64,000 nucleotides of DNA from Flavobacterium kingsejongi (GCF_003076475.1 NZ_CP020919.1:3410001-3474000); one strand, 5' to 3'; shown: positions 34,667-43,363, numbered from the stretch's first letter. Numbers and translations are program-made. The notes: generated by a model from the sequence alone, not told the origin.

Positions 34667-34702
34667 AAAAAAAGCCCCTCCAGATGTATAATGAAGGGGC
34701 TT
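34667..34702 (-). terminator. Intrinsic terminator B of the attenuator region
   Basis: On the minus strand an 8-bp GC-rich stem (AAGCCCCT/AGGGGCTT, arms at 34695-34702 and 34672-34679) is followed at once by seven Us (34667-34673). It begins 22 nt after the stop of leader B and ends 42 nt before the EamA ATG, where it can only attenuate that gene. Confidence 0.85.
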
Positions 34703-34723
34703 GGTAGATAGTGAAAAATACAA

Positions 34724-34804
34724 CTATAAAAAGCTCCTGCAACACGAAGGCATAACCATAGGGCAGCAATTCATTTTCGTTAGGGGAAGCATAATAGTAA
34801 TCAT
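34724..34804 (-). CDS. Leader peptide B, Cys/Met-rich, 26 residues
   Basis: Reads MITIMLPLTKMNCCPMVMP then SCCRSFL and TAG. It contains four Cys in two adjacent pairs and five Met in 26 codons. It starts about 30 nt after terminator A and stops 22 nt before terminator B. The same spacing is seen for leader A, the pattern of transcription attenuation where a ribosome on the leader decides hairpin formation. TACAATTG just before the ATG is one base off a -7 element, so a second start is possible. Confidence 0.6.
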   Translation of the reverse strand: MITIMLPLTKMNCCPMVMPSCCRSFL

Positions 34805-34827
34805 ATCAATTGTAAATTATAGGGAAT

Positions 34828-34862
34828 AAAAAAAGCCTTTCATAGTGGTATGAAAGGCTTTT
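34828..34862 (-). terminator. Intrinsic terminator A of the attenuator region
   Basis: A 14-bp stem (arms at 34849-34862 and 34831-34844, AAAAGCCTTTCATA and its complement) with a 4-nt loop, followed on the minus strand by seven Us (34828-34834). It begins 20 nt after the stop of leader A. Confidence 0.85.
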
Positions 34863-34881
34863 ATATAAGGGTGTATATACT

Positions 34882-34974
34882 TTATTTTCTGTAGGCCATA
34901 TCATACAATAGATTCGTCGTGCAACACATCATGTTACAGAAAAATGGAATCATATTTTGGCTTTGTTTTGTCAT
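34882..34974 (-). CDS. Leader peptide A, Cys/Met-rich, 30 residues
   Basis: Reads MTKQSQNMIPFFCNMMCC then TTNLLYDMAYRK and TAA, with three Cys and five Met clustered in the middle. A second in-frame ATG at 34953 would give 23 residues. The first ATG lies 7 nt after the -7 element of a good promoter, so the message is almost leaderless. A terminator starts 20 nt after the stop. The Cys-Cys and Met cluster recurs in leader B although the peptides are otherwise different, which argues that the codons rather than the peptide matter. Confidence 0.6.
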   Translation of the reverse strand: MTKQSQNMIPFFCNMMCCTTNLLYDMAYRK

Positions 34975-34981
34975 TTCGCTG

Positions 34982-35016
34982 CAAATGTAGGATTATGTTT
35001 TGGAATAATTCTCAAA
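34982..35016 (-). promoter_or_regulatory. Promoter of the leader-EamA-permease operon
   Basis: On the minus strand TTTG (complement of 35013-35016), a 23-bp spacer and TACATTTG (complement of 34982-34989) match the Bacteroidota consensus fully. Predicted transcription start is around 34975-34978, immediately before leader A. Confidence 0.65.
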
Positions 35017-35049
35017 AAAATATTTTTTTTAACACTGCAATAATAACCG

Positions 35050-36465
35050 TTATACAATAATCGTTTTGGGCTCAAGGTATTCTTCCAGCCCAAAAACACC
35101 ATATTCCCTACCCAGTCCGGACTGTTTGAATCCTCCAAAGGGCGCCATTGGATCATGGTTCAGGCAGTTTACCAATACCCTTCCGGCAACAAGCTGTCCT
35201 GCGACGCGATGTGCGCGTTCTGAATTTTCAGAACTCACATAAGCTTGTAATCCGTAATCGGTATCATTGGCGATCGTTATAGCTTCTGCTTCGGTCTTAT
35301 ACGTAATGATACAAAGTACCGGACCAAAAATTTCCTCTCGTGCAATACGCATGGTATTGGTCACATTTACAAAAGCTGTGGGTTTTACAAAATTCCCTGC
35401 TTCGAGTCCTTCAGGATGCCCGGTACCTCCAATCAGTACTTCGGCACCTTCATCAATTCCCAGCTGTATGTATTCCTGCACCCGCTCGTATTGCCGAACA
35501 GTGGCTAAGGGGCCTACACTGACGCCTTCCCGTGAAGGGGGCCCCGTTTGTACTGCTGCTATCGCTTTTTTAACCAATTCCTTTACCGTTTCCAATTGTG
35601 CTTCGGGAACCAACAGGCGGCTTCCAGCAATGCACGCCTGCCCACTATTTATAAAACAGGCCGCTACTGCCATGGGTATTGCCTTGGTAAGATCGGCATC
35701 GTCCAGGAGGATATTGGGTGATTTTCCGCCCAATTCCAGCGTAACCCGTTTTAGGGTATCTACAGCACCACGGGCAATGGCTTTTCCTACTGCAGTCGAT
35801 CCGGTAAACGAAATTTTAGCAATATCAGGATGCCGGGTAAGTTCTGCTCCAACAACGTCTCCCCTACCATTTATAATCGAAAATACCCCTGCTGGCAATC
35901 CCGCTTCATGCAGGCATTCGATGACAATTTGGGTCTGCAGGGCGCTCAGTTCACTAGGTTTGATTACTGCCGTACAGCCCGCAGCAATAGCGGTAGCAAG
36001 TTTGTTGCAGATAAATGCAGCATTGGCATTCCAGGGCGTAATAATTCCTACTACACCTAAAGGTTCCATGATGACCTGTGAAGTGCCAACGGTACGTGAA
36101 AAATCAAAATCTTCCAGTACTTTTTTATAATTCAGAAAACTTTCCGCTGCCATAAGGTTAGATCCATATGCCCTGTCACGCGGTGCCCCATATTCGAGCA
36201 TGGTGGCTTCTGTCAGGTCGCCTACCCTTTTCAGTACTGCGTCATGCAGGCGTTGCAGGTAGTCCATCCGTTCTGGAACCGTGGTTTTGGAAAATGTTGT
36301 AAAAGCGGCTTTCGCAGCTGCAATAGCTTCCCGGGTATCGGTAACATCCCCCAGGATTACCTGCCCGATAAGCGTTTGGTCACTGGGATTGATCAGGTCA
36401 AATTTTTCCTGTCCGTGGGGCTTTTGAAAAGCACCATTGCTGTAAATATGGTCAATACGTTTCAT
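35050..36465 (-). CDS. NAD(P)-dependent aldehyde dehydrogenase
   Basis: Oxidises an aldehyde to the acid. The 471-residue enzyme has the family cofactor block ITPWNANAAFICNKLATA, the general-base Glu in LELGGKSPNI and the nucleophile Cys in NSGQACIAGSR. MAPFGGFKQSGLGREYG closes the C-terminal end. The substrate is not evident; the family member most similar in length is the broad-range ALDH class. It lies 91 bp downstream of oxyR on the same strand and could be read from it as part of an oxidative or aldehyde stress response. Confidence 0.94.
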   Translation of the reverse strand: MKRIDHIYSNGAFQKPHGQEKFDLINPSDQTLIGQVILGDVTDTREAIAAAKAAFTTFSKTTVPERMDYLQRLHDAVLKRVGDLTEATMLEYGAPRDRAYGSNLMAAESFLNYKKVLEDFDFSRTVGTSQVIMEPLGVVGIITPWNANAAFICNKLATAIAAGCTAVIKPSELSALQTQIVIECLHEAGLPAGVFSIINGRGDVVGAELTRHPDIAKISFTGSTAVGKAIARGAVDTLKRVTLELGGKSPNILLDDADLTKAIPMAVAACFINSGQACIAGSRLLVPEAQLETVKELVKKAIAAVQTGPPSREGVSVGPLATVRQYERVQEYIQLGIDEGAEVLIGGTGHPEGLEAGNFVKPTAFVNVTNTMRIAREEIFGPVLCIITYKTEAEAITIANDTDYGLQAYVSSENSERAHRVAGQLVAGRVLVNCLNHDPMAPFGGFKQSGLGREYGVFGLEEYLEPKTIIV

Positions 36466-36556
36466 ACGATTATTATTTGATTCAAAGTTCGGTCGTTATT
36501 TCTTTACCGACTTTGTTATAAAGCTCAATTAATTGTGTTAAAACGATCATTGTCTA

Positions 36557-37525
36557 CTAAAAACCTTTCGTGGACTTTACAAAATAGGGTGAATCATTCC
36601 ATTGGATTTTACGGTAGCTGAATTCTTTTTTCAGGGATTCGGGCAGGCAGCTCCACAGGGATTCACTCATTTTTTCCAGCAGCAGCTTACGCGAAAAACT
36701 TGCGGCGACTACCAAGCTAATTTCACGAACTGGTTTTGGGTCTGCAAAGGATTTATACAATTTATGATCCACTTCATGCGCGATTGAAAGTTCGGGTACT
36801 ATTGCAAATCCGAGATCAGCACGTACCATATTTTTAAGGGTTTCTATGGAACTGATTTCATACGTAAACTGCCCTTTTATTTTCCGGCCATCTTCTATGG
36901 CACAAATGTCCAGCAATTGGGCATTGTAGCAATACTCATTTTGCAACAGCAGTAATTCCTGTCGGTCTTCCGGAAGCAATGCATAAAATTCCTGTCCTGC
37001 CATTGGGTGTGAGGGATACAGGTAGGCTACAAAGGGTTCATTGAATACCGGGTATTCCCGAAGTCCGGTGCGTCCTGTAGGAGTTGCCATCAGCGCCACA
37101 TCGAGGACGCCTGTTTCCAAATCCTGCATCAGTTGCAGGGTGTGCGATTCTTTGATAGTAAAATGCATCTCCGGCAACGTGGCTTTTACCGCCGAAATAA
37201 ACAAAGGAATCAGGTAAGGCGATAACGTACTGATTACCCCCAAACGGACTTCTCCCTGTAATGTATCTTTAGAATGAATAATAAAATCCCGGATCTCATC
37301 GGCTTCCCGCAGTATCTTCTTTGCTTTTTCAATAATTTCCATACCCAGTGCCGTAGGCTTTAAAGGGACTTTACTCCGATCAAAGAGCTGGATTCCAATT
37401 TCCTCTTCCAGGTTTTTCAGCTGTATGGTCAAGCCCGGCTGAGAAACATTGCATACATCTGCGGCTCTTGCAAAGTGACGGTATTCCTCCAATGCAATAA
37501 TGTATTTCAGTTGCTGTAAGGTCAT
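36557..37525 (-). CDS. oxyR: OxyR-type LysR regulator
   Basis: A 322-residue LysR regulator with an N-terminal winged helix (ALEEYRHFARAADVCNVSQP) and an effector domain. Two cysteines fall at residues 199 and 208 (EYCYNAQLLDIC), the same numbers and spacing as the peroxide-sensing Cys199-Cys208 pair of Escherichia coli OxyR. Peroxide should form the disulfide and activate target promoters. It is divergent from an osmC peroxidase gene 179 bp away, a plausible target. Residues after 300 (KEFSYRKIQWND) are a short family-specific tail. Confidence 0.92.
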   Translation of the reverse strand: MTLQQLKYIIALEEYRHFARAADVCNVSQPGLTIQLKNLEEEIGIQLFDRSKVPLKPTALGMEIIEKAKKILREADEIRDFIIHSKDTLQGEVRLGVISTLSPYLIPLFISAVKATLPEMHFTIKESHTLQLMQDLETGVLDVALMATPTGRTGLREYPVFNEPFVAYLYPSHPMAGQEFYALLPEDRQELLLLQNEYCYNAQLLDICAIEDGRKIKGQFTYEISSIETLKNMVRADLGFAIVPELSIAHEVDHKLYKSFADPKPVREISLVVAASFSRKLLLEKMSESLWSCLPESLKKEFSYRKIQWNDSPYFVKSTKGF

Positions 37526-37563
37526 GGTTATATTTTTAATTTATAAAGGTAAAAAATTATTAA

Positions 37564-37595
37564 TTTGATTTATATCTATTGCTGCTCTAAATTTG
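37564..37595 (+). promoter_or_regulatory. Promoter of the osmC gene
   Basis: TTTG at 37564-37567, a 20-bp spacer and TAAATTTG at 37588-37595 fit the Bacteroidota consensus. Transcription would start near 37600, leaving a leader of about 100 nt that includes the dyad GATAATCTGTTTATC (37626-37640). An OxyR site is not obvious. Confidence 0.6.
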
Positions 37596-37704
37596 TCCTG
37601 TCGGTTGATAAGGCATTTACAAAAAGATAATCTGTTTATCCTACTGACAATCATCCTCGTATAAAAAAAAGTATTATTTTTAAGAACCACTAAAATTTAT
37701 AATT

Positions 37705-38121
37705 ATGAAATTTACAAGAAAGGCTAACGCCAACTGGAAAGGAACGGGAATGGAAGGAACGGGAACTATTACTACCCAAAGCACCACATTGGATAAAGCC
37801 CAATTATCCTTTAAAACCCGTTTTGCAGAAGGTGTAGGAACCAATCCTGAAGAACTGATTGCAGCAGCACATTCCGGCTGTTTTACAATGCAACTGAGTT
37901 TCCTGCTGACGGAAGCAGGATTCCCTCCCGCTGACCTGAATACGGAAGCCCGCGTTACTTTTGAAGATGGAGCCATTACCTTAATCCACCTGGAATTAAG
38001 TGGTGACGTACCCGGAATTACTGATGAAGCATTTCAGTCCGCAGCACAAAAAGCCAAAGAAATTTGCCCAATCTCTAAATTGCTGAATACCACCATTACT
38101 GTAACAGCAACCTTAGTGTAA
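37705..38121 (+). CDS. OsmC/Ohr-family peroxidase
   Basis: 138 residues of the OsmC fold, a thiol-dependent peroxidase that reduces organic hydroperoxides. The two catalytic cysteines are in AHSGCFTMQLSF and KEICPISKLL. The block GVGTNPEELIAAAHSGC is diagnostic. It faces oxyR across a shared intergenic region and is followed by a strong bidirectional terminator, so it is a single-gene transcript. A paralogue of the same length is at 58157-58573. Confidence 0.93.
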   Translation: MKFTRKANANWKGTGMEGTGTITTQSTTLDKAQLSFKTRFAEGVGTNPEELIAAAHSGCFTMQLSFLLTEAGFPPADLNTEARVTFEDGAITLIHLELSGDVPGITDEAFQSAAQKAKEICPISKLLNTTITVTATLV

Positions 38122-38133
38122 TTCTTTTCTCTC

Positions 38134-38171
38134 AAAAGACAAAAGCAGCCTTATGGCTGCTTTTGTCTTTT
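38134..38171. terminator. Bidirectional terminator between osmC and corA
   Basis: A 17-bp perfect stem (AAAAGACAAAAGCAGCC and its complement) with the loop TTAT, flanked by A and T runs, between convergent genes. Confidence 0.93.
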
Positions 38172-38195
38172 CTATCAACTTGTCTATTGCACCTC

Positions 38196-39098
38196 TTATA
38201 ACCAGTGTTTTCGCCGGAACCAGAAAAAGATCACTACGGTTACGATGCCCATAGCGAGTAAGGATAAAGGATACCCCCAACGCTGTTCCAGTTCGGGCAT
38301 AAACTTAAAATTCATACCGTAGATCCCGGCAATAAAAGTAAGCGGCATAAAGAAAACGGAAAAAATGGTCAGGATTTTCATTACATCATTCGTTTTACGG
38401 GCAGAAAGCGATAAATAAATGTTCAGTAAGTTATTGGCATCATCCTGTACCTGGTCGTACAAAGTCATTAATTTCAAATGAAGATCGCGAACATCTTGTA
38501 ATGCAGGCCGGTCGTCTTTTTCTGCTTTGATCGATTTTACCACTTCATTCGTCAATAGCAATAATTTTTTACATAATCCGGCTTTACGTTTCAGGTAATA
38601 AATTCCTTCAATCATACCTGCAGGCACATTCTTCTTAAGGAATACTTTGGATTCATAATAGTCGATCTGTTCTGATAATTTGAATGCCGGGGCTTCATAA
38701 GAATGCAGCATTTCACGAATCAGTTTTATGGCCATTGCCGTAGTCGTTTTCAATTTGTCCTCTACAATACAGCCTTCATGAATCTCCTTCATAACCGGTT
38801 GGGCAGAACGATGGATCGTAATAATAAAATGGTCATTAAAAAAAACGGCTACTTTGGTACTCAGGTCGCGTACCGTTTGTTCATGCTTTTTAGAATGCTC
38901 CAATATCCTGACAATAAAGAAATGCGTATTGTTGTGCTCTTCATATTTTGGCAGGTGATCGGGATCGAGGCTATCAATAAGCGTATAAGGATTGAGCTCA
39001 TATTCTTTACTTACCGTCTCGAGTTCTTCGCGTGTAGGACTGGTAAGGTCAATCCAGGTTATGTCTGAATTTTTGAATTGGTGTTTTGCTACAGCCAT
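38196..39098 (-). CDS. corA: CorA magnesium/cobalt channel
   Basis: A 300-residue CorA-type divalent cation channel. A large cytoplasmic domain with a long stalk helix is followed by two C-terminal membrane helices. The first ends in the pore signature YGMNF, and the protein ends FFWFRRKHWL on the cytoplasmic side. It carries Mg2+ (or Co2+) inward as a pentamer. The start is the ATG of MAVAKHQFKNS. The 470 bp upstream are shared with the divergent TonB receptor gene. Confidence 0.94.
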   Translation of the reverse strand: MAVAKHQFKNSDITWIDLTSPTREELETVSKEYELNPYTLIDSLDPDHLPKYEEHNNTHFFIVRILEHSKKHEQTVRDLSTKVAVFFNDHFIITIHRSAQPVMKEIHEGCIVEDKLKTTTAMAIKLIREMLHSYEAPAFKLSEQIDYYESKVFLKKNVPAGMIEGIYYLKRKAGLCKKLLLLTNEVVKSIKAEKDDRPALQDVRDLHLKLMTLYDQVQDDANNLLNIYLSLSARKTNDVMKILTIFSVFFMPLTFIAGIYGMNFKFMPELEQRWGYPLSLLAMGIVTVVIFFWFRRKHWL

Positions 39099-39350
39099 GT
39101 AAGGTGGTTTATTGGTGTGTTAAATTTAGTACTTTATTAAAGTCAAAAGTGTGAAGGAATCGTGAAAAATAGCAACAACAGCTAATTCTAATAAAATCCG
39201 GATACAATAGTTAAGATTAACCCCTCCTATCGTTACAAAAATCGCCTGCCTGACAAGCATCTATTTAAAAGTAAATAAACTCTAAAATGACATGCAGGTT
39301 ATTATTTAGGCCTAAAATTGATATGGAATGTAACTTTTAACCCGATCCTA

Positions 39351-39377
39351 CGACTGATACAGTCGGCCCTATTTTTG
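39351..39377 (+). promoter_or_regulatory. Dyad plus possible -7 element upstream of the TonB receptor
   Basis: CGACTGATACAGTCG (39351-39365) is a 6-bp inverted repeat with a 3-bp centre, five bases before TATTTTTG (39370-39377). The arrangement suggests a regulated promoter with a leader of about 190 nt. No -33 TTG was found. Nothing else was recognised in 39099-39350. Confidence 0.35.
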
Positions 39378-39497
39378 GTTTTCTATAGGAATGGACTACG
39401 AGACCGTTGATTTCCGTGAGCTACCAGCATTCCCACTGATCTTTATCACTTCAGTACATAACATTATTTTGTAAGAAAAAATAGCACAACATTTATA

Positions 39498-39523
39498 ACA
39501 AAACGAAAAAATAATCGTTTTGT
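39498..39523. promoter_or_regulatory. 9-bp inverted repeat ahead of the TonB receptor
   Basis: ACAAAACGA, 8 bp, TCGTTTTGT: a perfect 9-bp inverted repeat 47 bp upstream of the ATG. It could be an operator or an mRNA hairpin near the translation start. Confidence 0.45.
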
Positions 39524-39569
39524 AAACATATTATTCGTCCTTAATCATCTTATTTAAACAATAATCCTA

Positions 39570-41945
39570 ATGAATATAAGAGTACTTTTTGTTTTCCTCC
39601 TTTTATTTACTACAGTTACGAAAGTATTTTCACAAGAGAAATACACACTAAGCGGCACTATTTCTGATGGTGCCAGTAATGAGACCCTGATTGGGGTCAA
39701 CATTTATGTCCCAGCCTTAAAAATTGGAACTACTACTAACGAATATGGATTCTATTCCCTGACTTTACCTGCGGGAACACATACGGTCGAAATCAGTTAT
39801 ATGGGATTTAGAACCCAGGAGCAACAAGTAAACCTGACCAAAAATACCAAACTGACCATTGCGATGAACGGTGATGGTGAAGAACTGGAAGAAGTTGTGG
39901 TAAGTACCGACCGGGTACGATCCAACATCCGAAAACCGGAGATGAGTGTCAGCAAGCTCTCTATGGAAACCATTAAGAAAATGCCGGTGGTCATGGGCGA
40001 AGTCGATGTATTAAAATCGATATTGCTCTTACCTGGTGTGACCAATGCCGGTGAAGGTGCTTCAGGCTTTAACGTGCGCGGGGGTGGTGCCGACCAAAAC
40101 CTCATCTTACTGGATGAAGCCACTATTTACAATTCCTCCCACGTTTTCGGTTTCTTCTCGGTGTTTAACCCGGATGCGATTAAAGACCTTAAATTATATA
40201 AAGGTGGCATTCCTTCCCGTTATGGTGGCCGTGCTTCTTCTGTCCTGGAAATCTACCAGAAAGACGGAAACTCCAAAGAGTATCATGTAAATGGGGGAAT
40301 TGGGCTCATTTCAAGCCGTATATTGGCCGAAGGGCCTATCGTAAAAGATAAAGGATCGTTCCTGATCGGCGGAAGGGCTTCCTATGCCCACCTCTTTCTA
40401 AAACTGGCCGATAATGATAATTCTGCTTATTTTTATGACCTGAATGCCAAGCTGAACTACAAGCTGAACGATAACAACAGCCTTTTCCTGTCCGGTTATT
40501 TCGGAAGGGATGTCTTCGATCTCGCCGGCAGCTTTACCAATATCTATGGTAACTCTACGCTAAACCTGCGTTGGAACCACCTGTTTTCCGACAAACTGTT
40601 TTCTAACCTTTCCGTTATTTATAGTGATTATTACTATGGGCTCGACATTGACCTCATTGGCTTCAAATATGAATCCGGCATCAAAAATTATAATATCAAA
40701 TACGATTTCAGGCATTATGTATCGGATAAACTGAAACTGAACTACGGGGTAAATGGCATCTATTATGATTTTAATCCGGGAATTATCAAACCTACCAGTG
40801 AAGGTTCCGGGGTGAATTATAAAAAGCTGGAGCAGAAATATGCTTTTGAACCTTCCCTTTACCTGGAGGCAGAGCAACAGCTCTCCGATAAAATATCGGT
40901 CATGTATGGTTTGCGCTACAGTATGTTTTACCGTTTGGGTTCCGGCAATGTAAATAGCTATGCTAATGATCAGGCGGTCACTTTTAACCCGTTGTTCCAG
41001 ATTTATGAAAAAGGGGTGCCTATTGGTACTAAACATTACGACAGCAATGAAGTAATTCAGTCCTATGACAATTTTGAACCCCGGTTAGCAATATCGTATG
41101 CCCTGAATGATGACCAGTCGGTAAAAGCCAGCTACAACCGTATGACGCAATACCTTCAACTGGTTTCCAATACCTCTTCCCCTACACCTTTGGATATCTG
41201 GACGCCAAGTGATAGCTTCCTGAAACCACAAATTGCAGATCAGGTAGCCGTAGGGTATTTCCGAAATTTTAAAAATGACGAATACTCCTTTGAGTTTGAA
41301 ACCTATTACAAACATATTAAAAACCGACTGGACTATATTGATGGTGCCGACCTGATTGCCAATGAGGCGATAGAGCAGGTAGTCCTGAACGGGCAGATGC
41401 GTACCTATGGGGCTGAATTCCTGTTGCGAAGGAATACCGGCAGGCTGACTGGATGGATTTCCTATACACTCTCGCGCTCTGAACAGCAAACGCCGGGCAG
41501 GACACCTGCAGAAACCGGTATCAATAATGGAAATTGGTACAAGTCAGCCTATGATAAAACCCATAACCTTGCCGTGACAAGTGCTTATGCACTGAATAAA
41601 AAATGGTCTTTTGGAGCAAGTTTCGCCTTACAATCCGGACAACCGGTTACCTACCCTAACGGACAATATGAATACCAGGGCATTACAATCCCAAGTTATG
41701 GGCAACGGAATACCGATCGCCTTCCGGTTTACCACCACCTTGATATTTCAGCAACCTATGTACCGAAACCCGATCGGAAAAAGGGCTGGCAGAGCGAGTG
41801 GGTATTTAGTATTTATAACCTCTATAACCGTAGCAATGCGGCATCGGTAAGTTTCAGGCAAAACGAAACTTCCGGTATCAATGAAGCGGTACGCCTGTCG
41901 ATCTTTGGCCTTGTACCCGGAGTAAGTTATAACTTCAAATTCTAA
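39570..41945 (+). CDS. TonB-dependent outer-membrane receptor with carboxypeptidase-like N-domain
   Basis: 791 residues. Signal peptide (to about VFSQ), then a CarboxypepD_reg-like beta-sandwich (about 23-110, with ETLIGVNIYVPALKIGT and TNEYGFYSL), a plug domain (about 120-230, GVTNAGEGASGFNVRGGGADQN) and a 22-strand barrel ending in the aromatic strand VSYNFKF. It imports a ligand by TonB energy. No SusD partner is present; the next gene is a DUF4249 lipoprotein, a pairing known in Flavobacteriaceae. Substrate unknown. It starts 38 bp before the end-to-start gap of its partner, so they form one operon. Confidence 0.92.
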   Translation: MNIRVLFVFLLLFTTVTKVFSQEKYTLSGTISDGASNETLIGVNIYVPALKIGTTTNEYGFYSLTLPAGTHTVEISYMGFRTQEQQVNLTKNTKLTIAMNGDGEELEEVVVSTDRVRSNIRKPEMSVSKLSMETIKKMPVVMGEVDVLKSILLLPGVTNAGEGASGFNVRGGGADQNLILLDEATIYNSSHVFGFFSVFNPDAIKDLKLYKGGIPSRYGGRASSVLEIYQKDGNSKEYHVNGGIGLISSRILAEGPIVKDKGSFLIGGRASYAHLFLKLADNDNSAYFYDLNAKLNYKLNDNNSLFLSGYFGRDVFDLAGSFTNIYGNSTLNLRWNHLFSDKLFSNLSVIYSDYYYGLDIDLIGFKYESGIKNYNIKYDFRHYVSDKLKLNYGVNGIYYDFNPGIIKPTSEGSGVNYKKLEQKYAFEPSLYLEAEQQLSDKISVMYGLRYSMFYRLGSGNVNSYANDQAVTFNPLFQIYEKGVPIGTKHYDSNEVIQSYDNFEPRLAISYALNDDQSVKASYNRMTQYLQLVSNTSSPTPLDIWTPSDSFLKPQIADQVAVGYFRNFKNDEYSFEFETYYKHIKNRLDYIDGADLIANEAIEQVVLNGQMRTYGAEFLLRRNTGRLTGWISYTLSRSEQQTPGRTPAETGINNGNWYKSAYDKTHNLAVTSAYALNKKWSFGASFALQSGQPVTYPNGQYEYQGITIPSYGQRNTDRLPVYHHLDISATYVPKPDRKKGWQSEWVFSIYNLYNRSNAASVSFRQNETSGINEAVRLSIFGLVPGVSYNFKF

Positions 41946-41982
41946 GCTGCACCACAGTATTTATAAACACAAATTACCGATT

Positions 41983-42804
41983 ATGAAAAAGATATTCCAT
42001 TATACCACACTACTGCTTGTCCTGATACTAACTGCCTCCTGTGAAGATGTCATTGATGTGGATGTTACCACGGCTGCCCCAAAATTGGTGATTGACGCGT
42101 CGATCAACTGGCAAAAAGGCACAATAGGCAATGAGCAAAAAATCAAACTAACCATGACGACGGGCTATTTTGAAAATACAATCCCTGTAGTATCCGGCGC
42201 TACGGTATACATCACTGATGCCAATAATGTGGAATACCAATTTGTGGAAGAATTTCCGGGTACCGGGCTCTATTTTTGCCATAACTTTCAGCCGGTACTG
42301 CTTACCGATTATGTCCTTACAGTAATTCATGATGGCGAAACCTATACGGCTACAGAGACCTTACAAGCTGTTCCACCGATTGACCAAATCGTGCAACGTA
42401 ATGATGGTGGATTGACCGGAGATGAAATTGAGATCAAGACGCTCTATACGGATAATGGTGCTACCGACGATTATTATATGATCCGCTATAAGCCGAGCTT
42501 TTCTGCTATTGCGTATCTCGATGTGCAGAGTGATGAATTCTTCCAGGGCAATCAAATGAGCGATATCTTCTTTCATGAAGACCTCGATCACGGCCAGCAT
42601 GTCGAAATAACCCTATCCGGAATTTCCAGAACCTATTACAATTACATGACCATATTAAACAATATTGTCGGTGGTGGAGGCCCTTTTCAAACTCCTCCGG
42701 CAACATTAAGGGGAAATATTATCAATACCACCCATTTTGATAATTATGCCCTGGGATTCTTTAGTATGTCCGAAACCGATTACCGGGATTATCTGGTAGA
42801 ATAA
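41983..42804 (+). CDS. DUF4249 lipoprotein, partner of the TonB receptor
   Basis: A 273-residue exported lipoprotein. The signal peptide ends in a lipobox (VLILTASCEDVIDVD), so Cys20 is acylated. The mature part is beta-rich with Ig-like blocks (VVSGATVYITDANNVEYQF, DYVLTVIHDGETYTATETL), the layout of DUF4249. It begins 37 bp after the TonB receptor stop and is followed by a terminator. By analogy with SusD-like partners it could sit on the cell surface and help present the ligand; this is inference. Confidence 0.85.
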   Translation: MKKIFHYTTLLLVLILTASCEDVIDVDVTTAAPKLVIDASINWQKGTIGNEQKIKLTMTTGYFENTIPVVSGATVYITDANNVEYQFVEEFPGTGLYFCHNFQPVLLTDYVLTVIHDGETYTATETLQAVPPIDQIVQRNDGGLTGDEIEIKTLYTDNGATDDYYMIRYKPSFSAIAYLDVQSDEFFQGNQMSDIFFHEDLDHGQHVEITLSGISRTYYNYMTILNNIVGGGGPFQTPPATLRGNIINTTHFDNYALGFFSMSETDYRDYLVE

Positions 42805-42834
42805 AACATGTAGCATAGCACACAGTAACAAAGG

Positions 42835-42863
42835 ACCGGTATATCATGTATACCGGTTTTTTT
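42835..42863 (+). terminator. Intrinsic terminator after the DUF4249 gene
   Basis: A 9-bp stem (ACCGGTATA and its complement), loop TCATG, followed by a long T tract. Confidence 0.9.
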
Positions 42864-42880
42864 AGGACCACAGGTGGAGG

Positions 42881-43162
42881 TTATTCTGCAGTACTGTATT
42901 TCATATAAATCCGATCGGGATAACACCAAAGCCAATGTTCTCCAACTTCTGCAGAAGCAATTACAGGATGTCCCGTTGTCTCACAATGCCGGTTCATATG
43001 CTGTTCCGGGGAATCACTACAGCATAGTGTTACACCACAGGACTGACAGGTACGTAAATGCACCCAGCTGCCATCTGTTTTAATACATTCCTCGCAAACA
43101 TCGCTACCCTTTTGGACACTATCGATGCGATCAAGATGGATACAGTATACTTTCTTTTCCAT
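42881..43162 (-). CDS. UBP-type zinc-finger protein
   Basis: A 93-residue protein that is a single zf-UBP domain: paired Cys/His ligands appear in CEEC, LRTCQSCGVTLCCSD, HMNRHCETTGHPV and a C-terminal WLWCYPD. In eukaryotes this fold binds the free C-terminus of ubiquitin. Bacterial stand-alone versions exist and their ligand is unknown. The start is at MEKKVYCIHLD. No partner gene is nearby. Confidence 0.9.
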   Translation of the reverse strand: MEKKVYCIHLDRIDSVQKGSDVCEECIKTDGSWVHLRTCQSCGVTLCCSDSPEQHMNRHCETTGHPVIASAEVGEHWLWCYPDRIYMKYSTAE

Positions 43163-43363
43163 AACTAAAGTATTTCAGTATAAATTTAATAAATTAATGT
43201 TGTCCTGCCCAGTTTTTCAGCAGTTGCTATGGAATGCAATCTAAAAGTATATCATACTTCTAAAGCTACTGATGTACACTATTTTGAAATAATCCTTCTC
43301 TCCAATACAACACCTGTAACAATCGGGGATTTAATGGGTATTCAATGCCTTTTTAGGGTATCC

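Noticed and set aside
34626-35049. SAM riboswitch or other known riboswitch
   Set aside because: No conserved SAM-I or SAM-II core was recognised, and the region is explained by two short frames each followed by a terminator.
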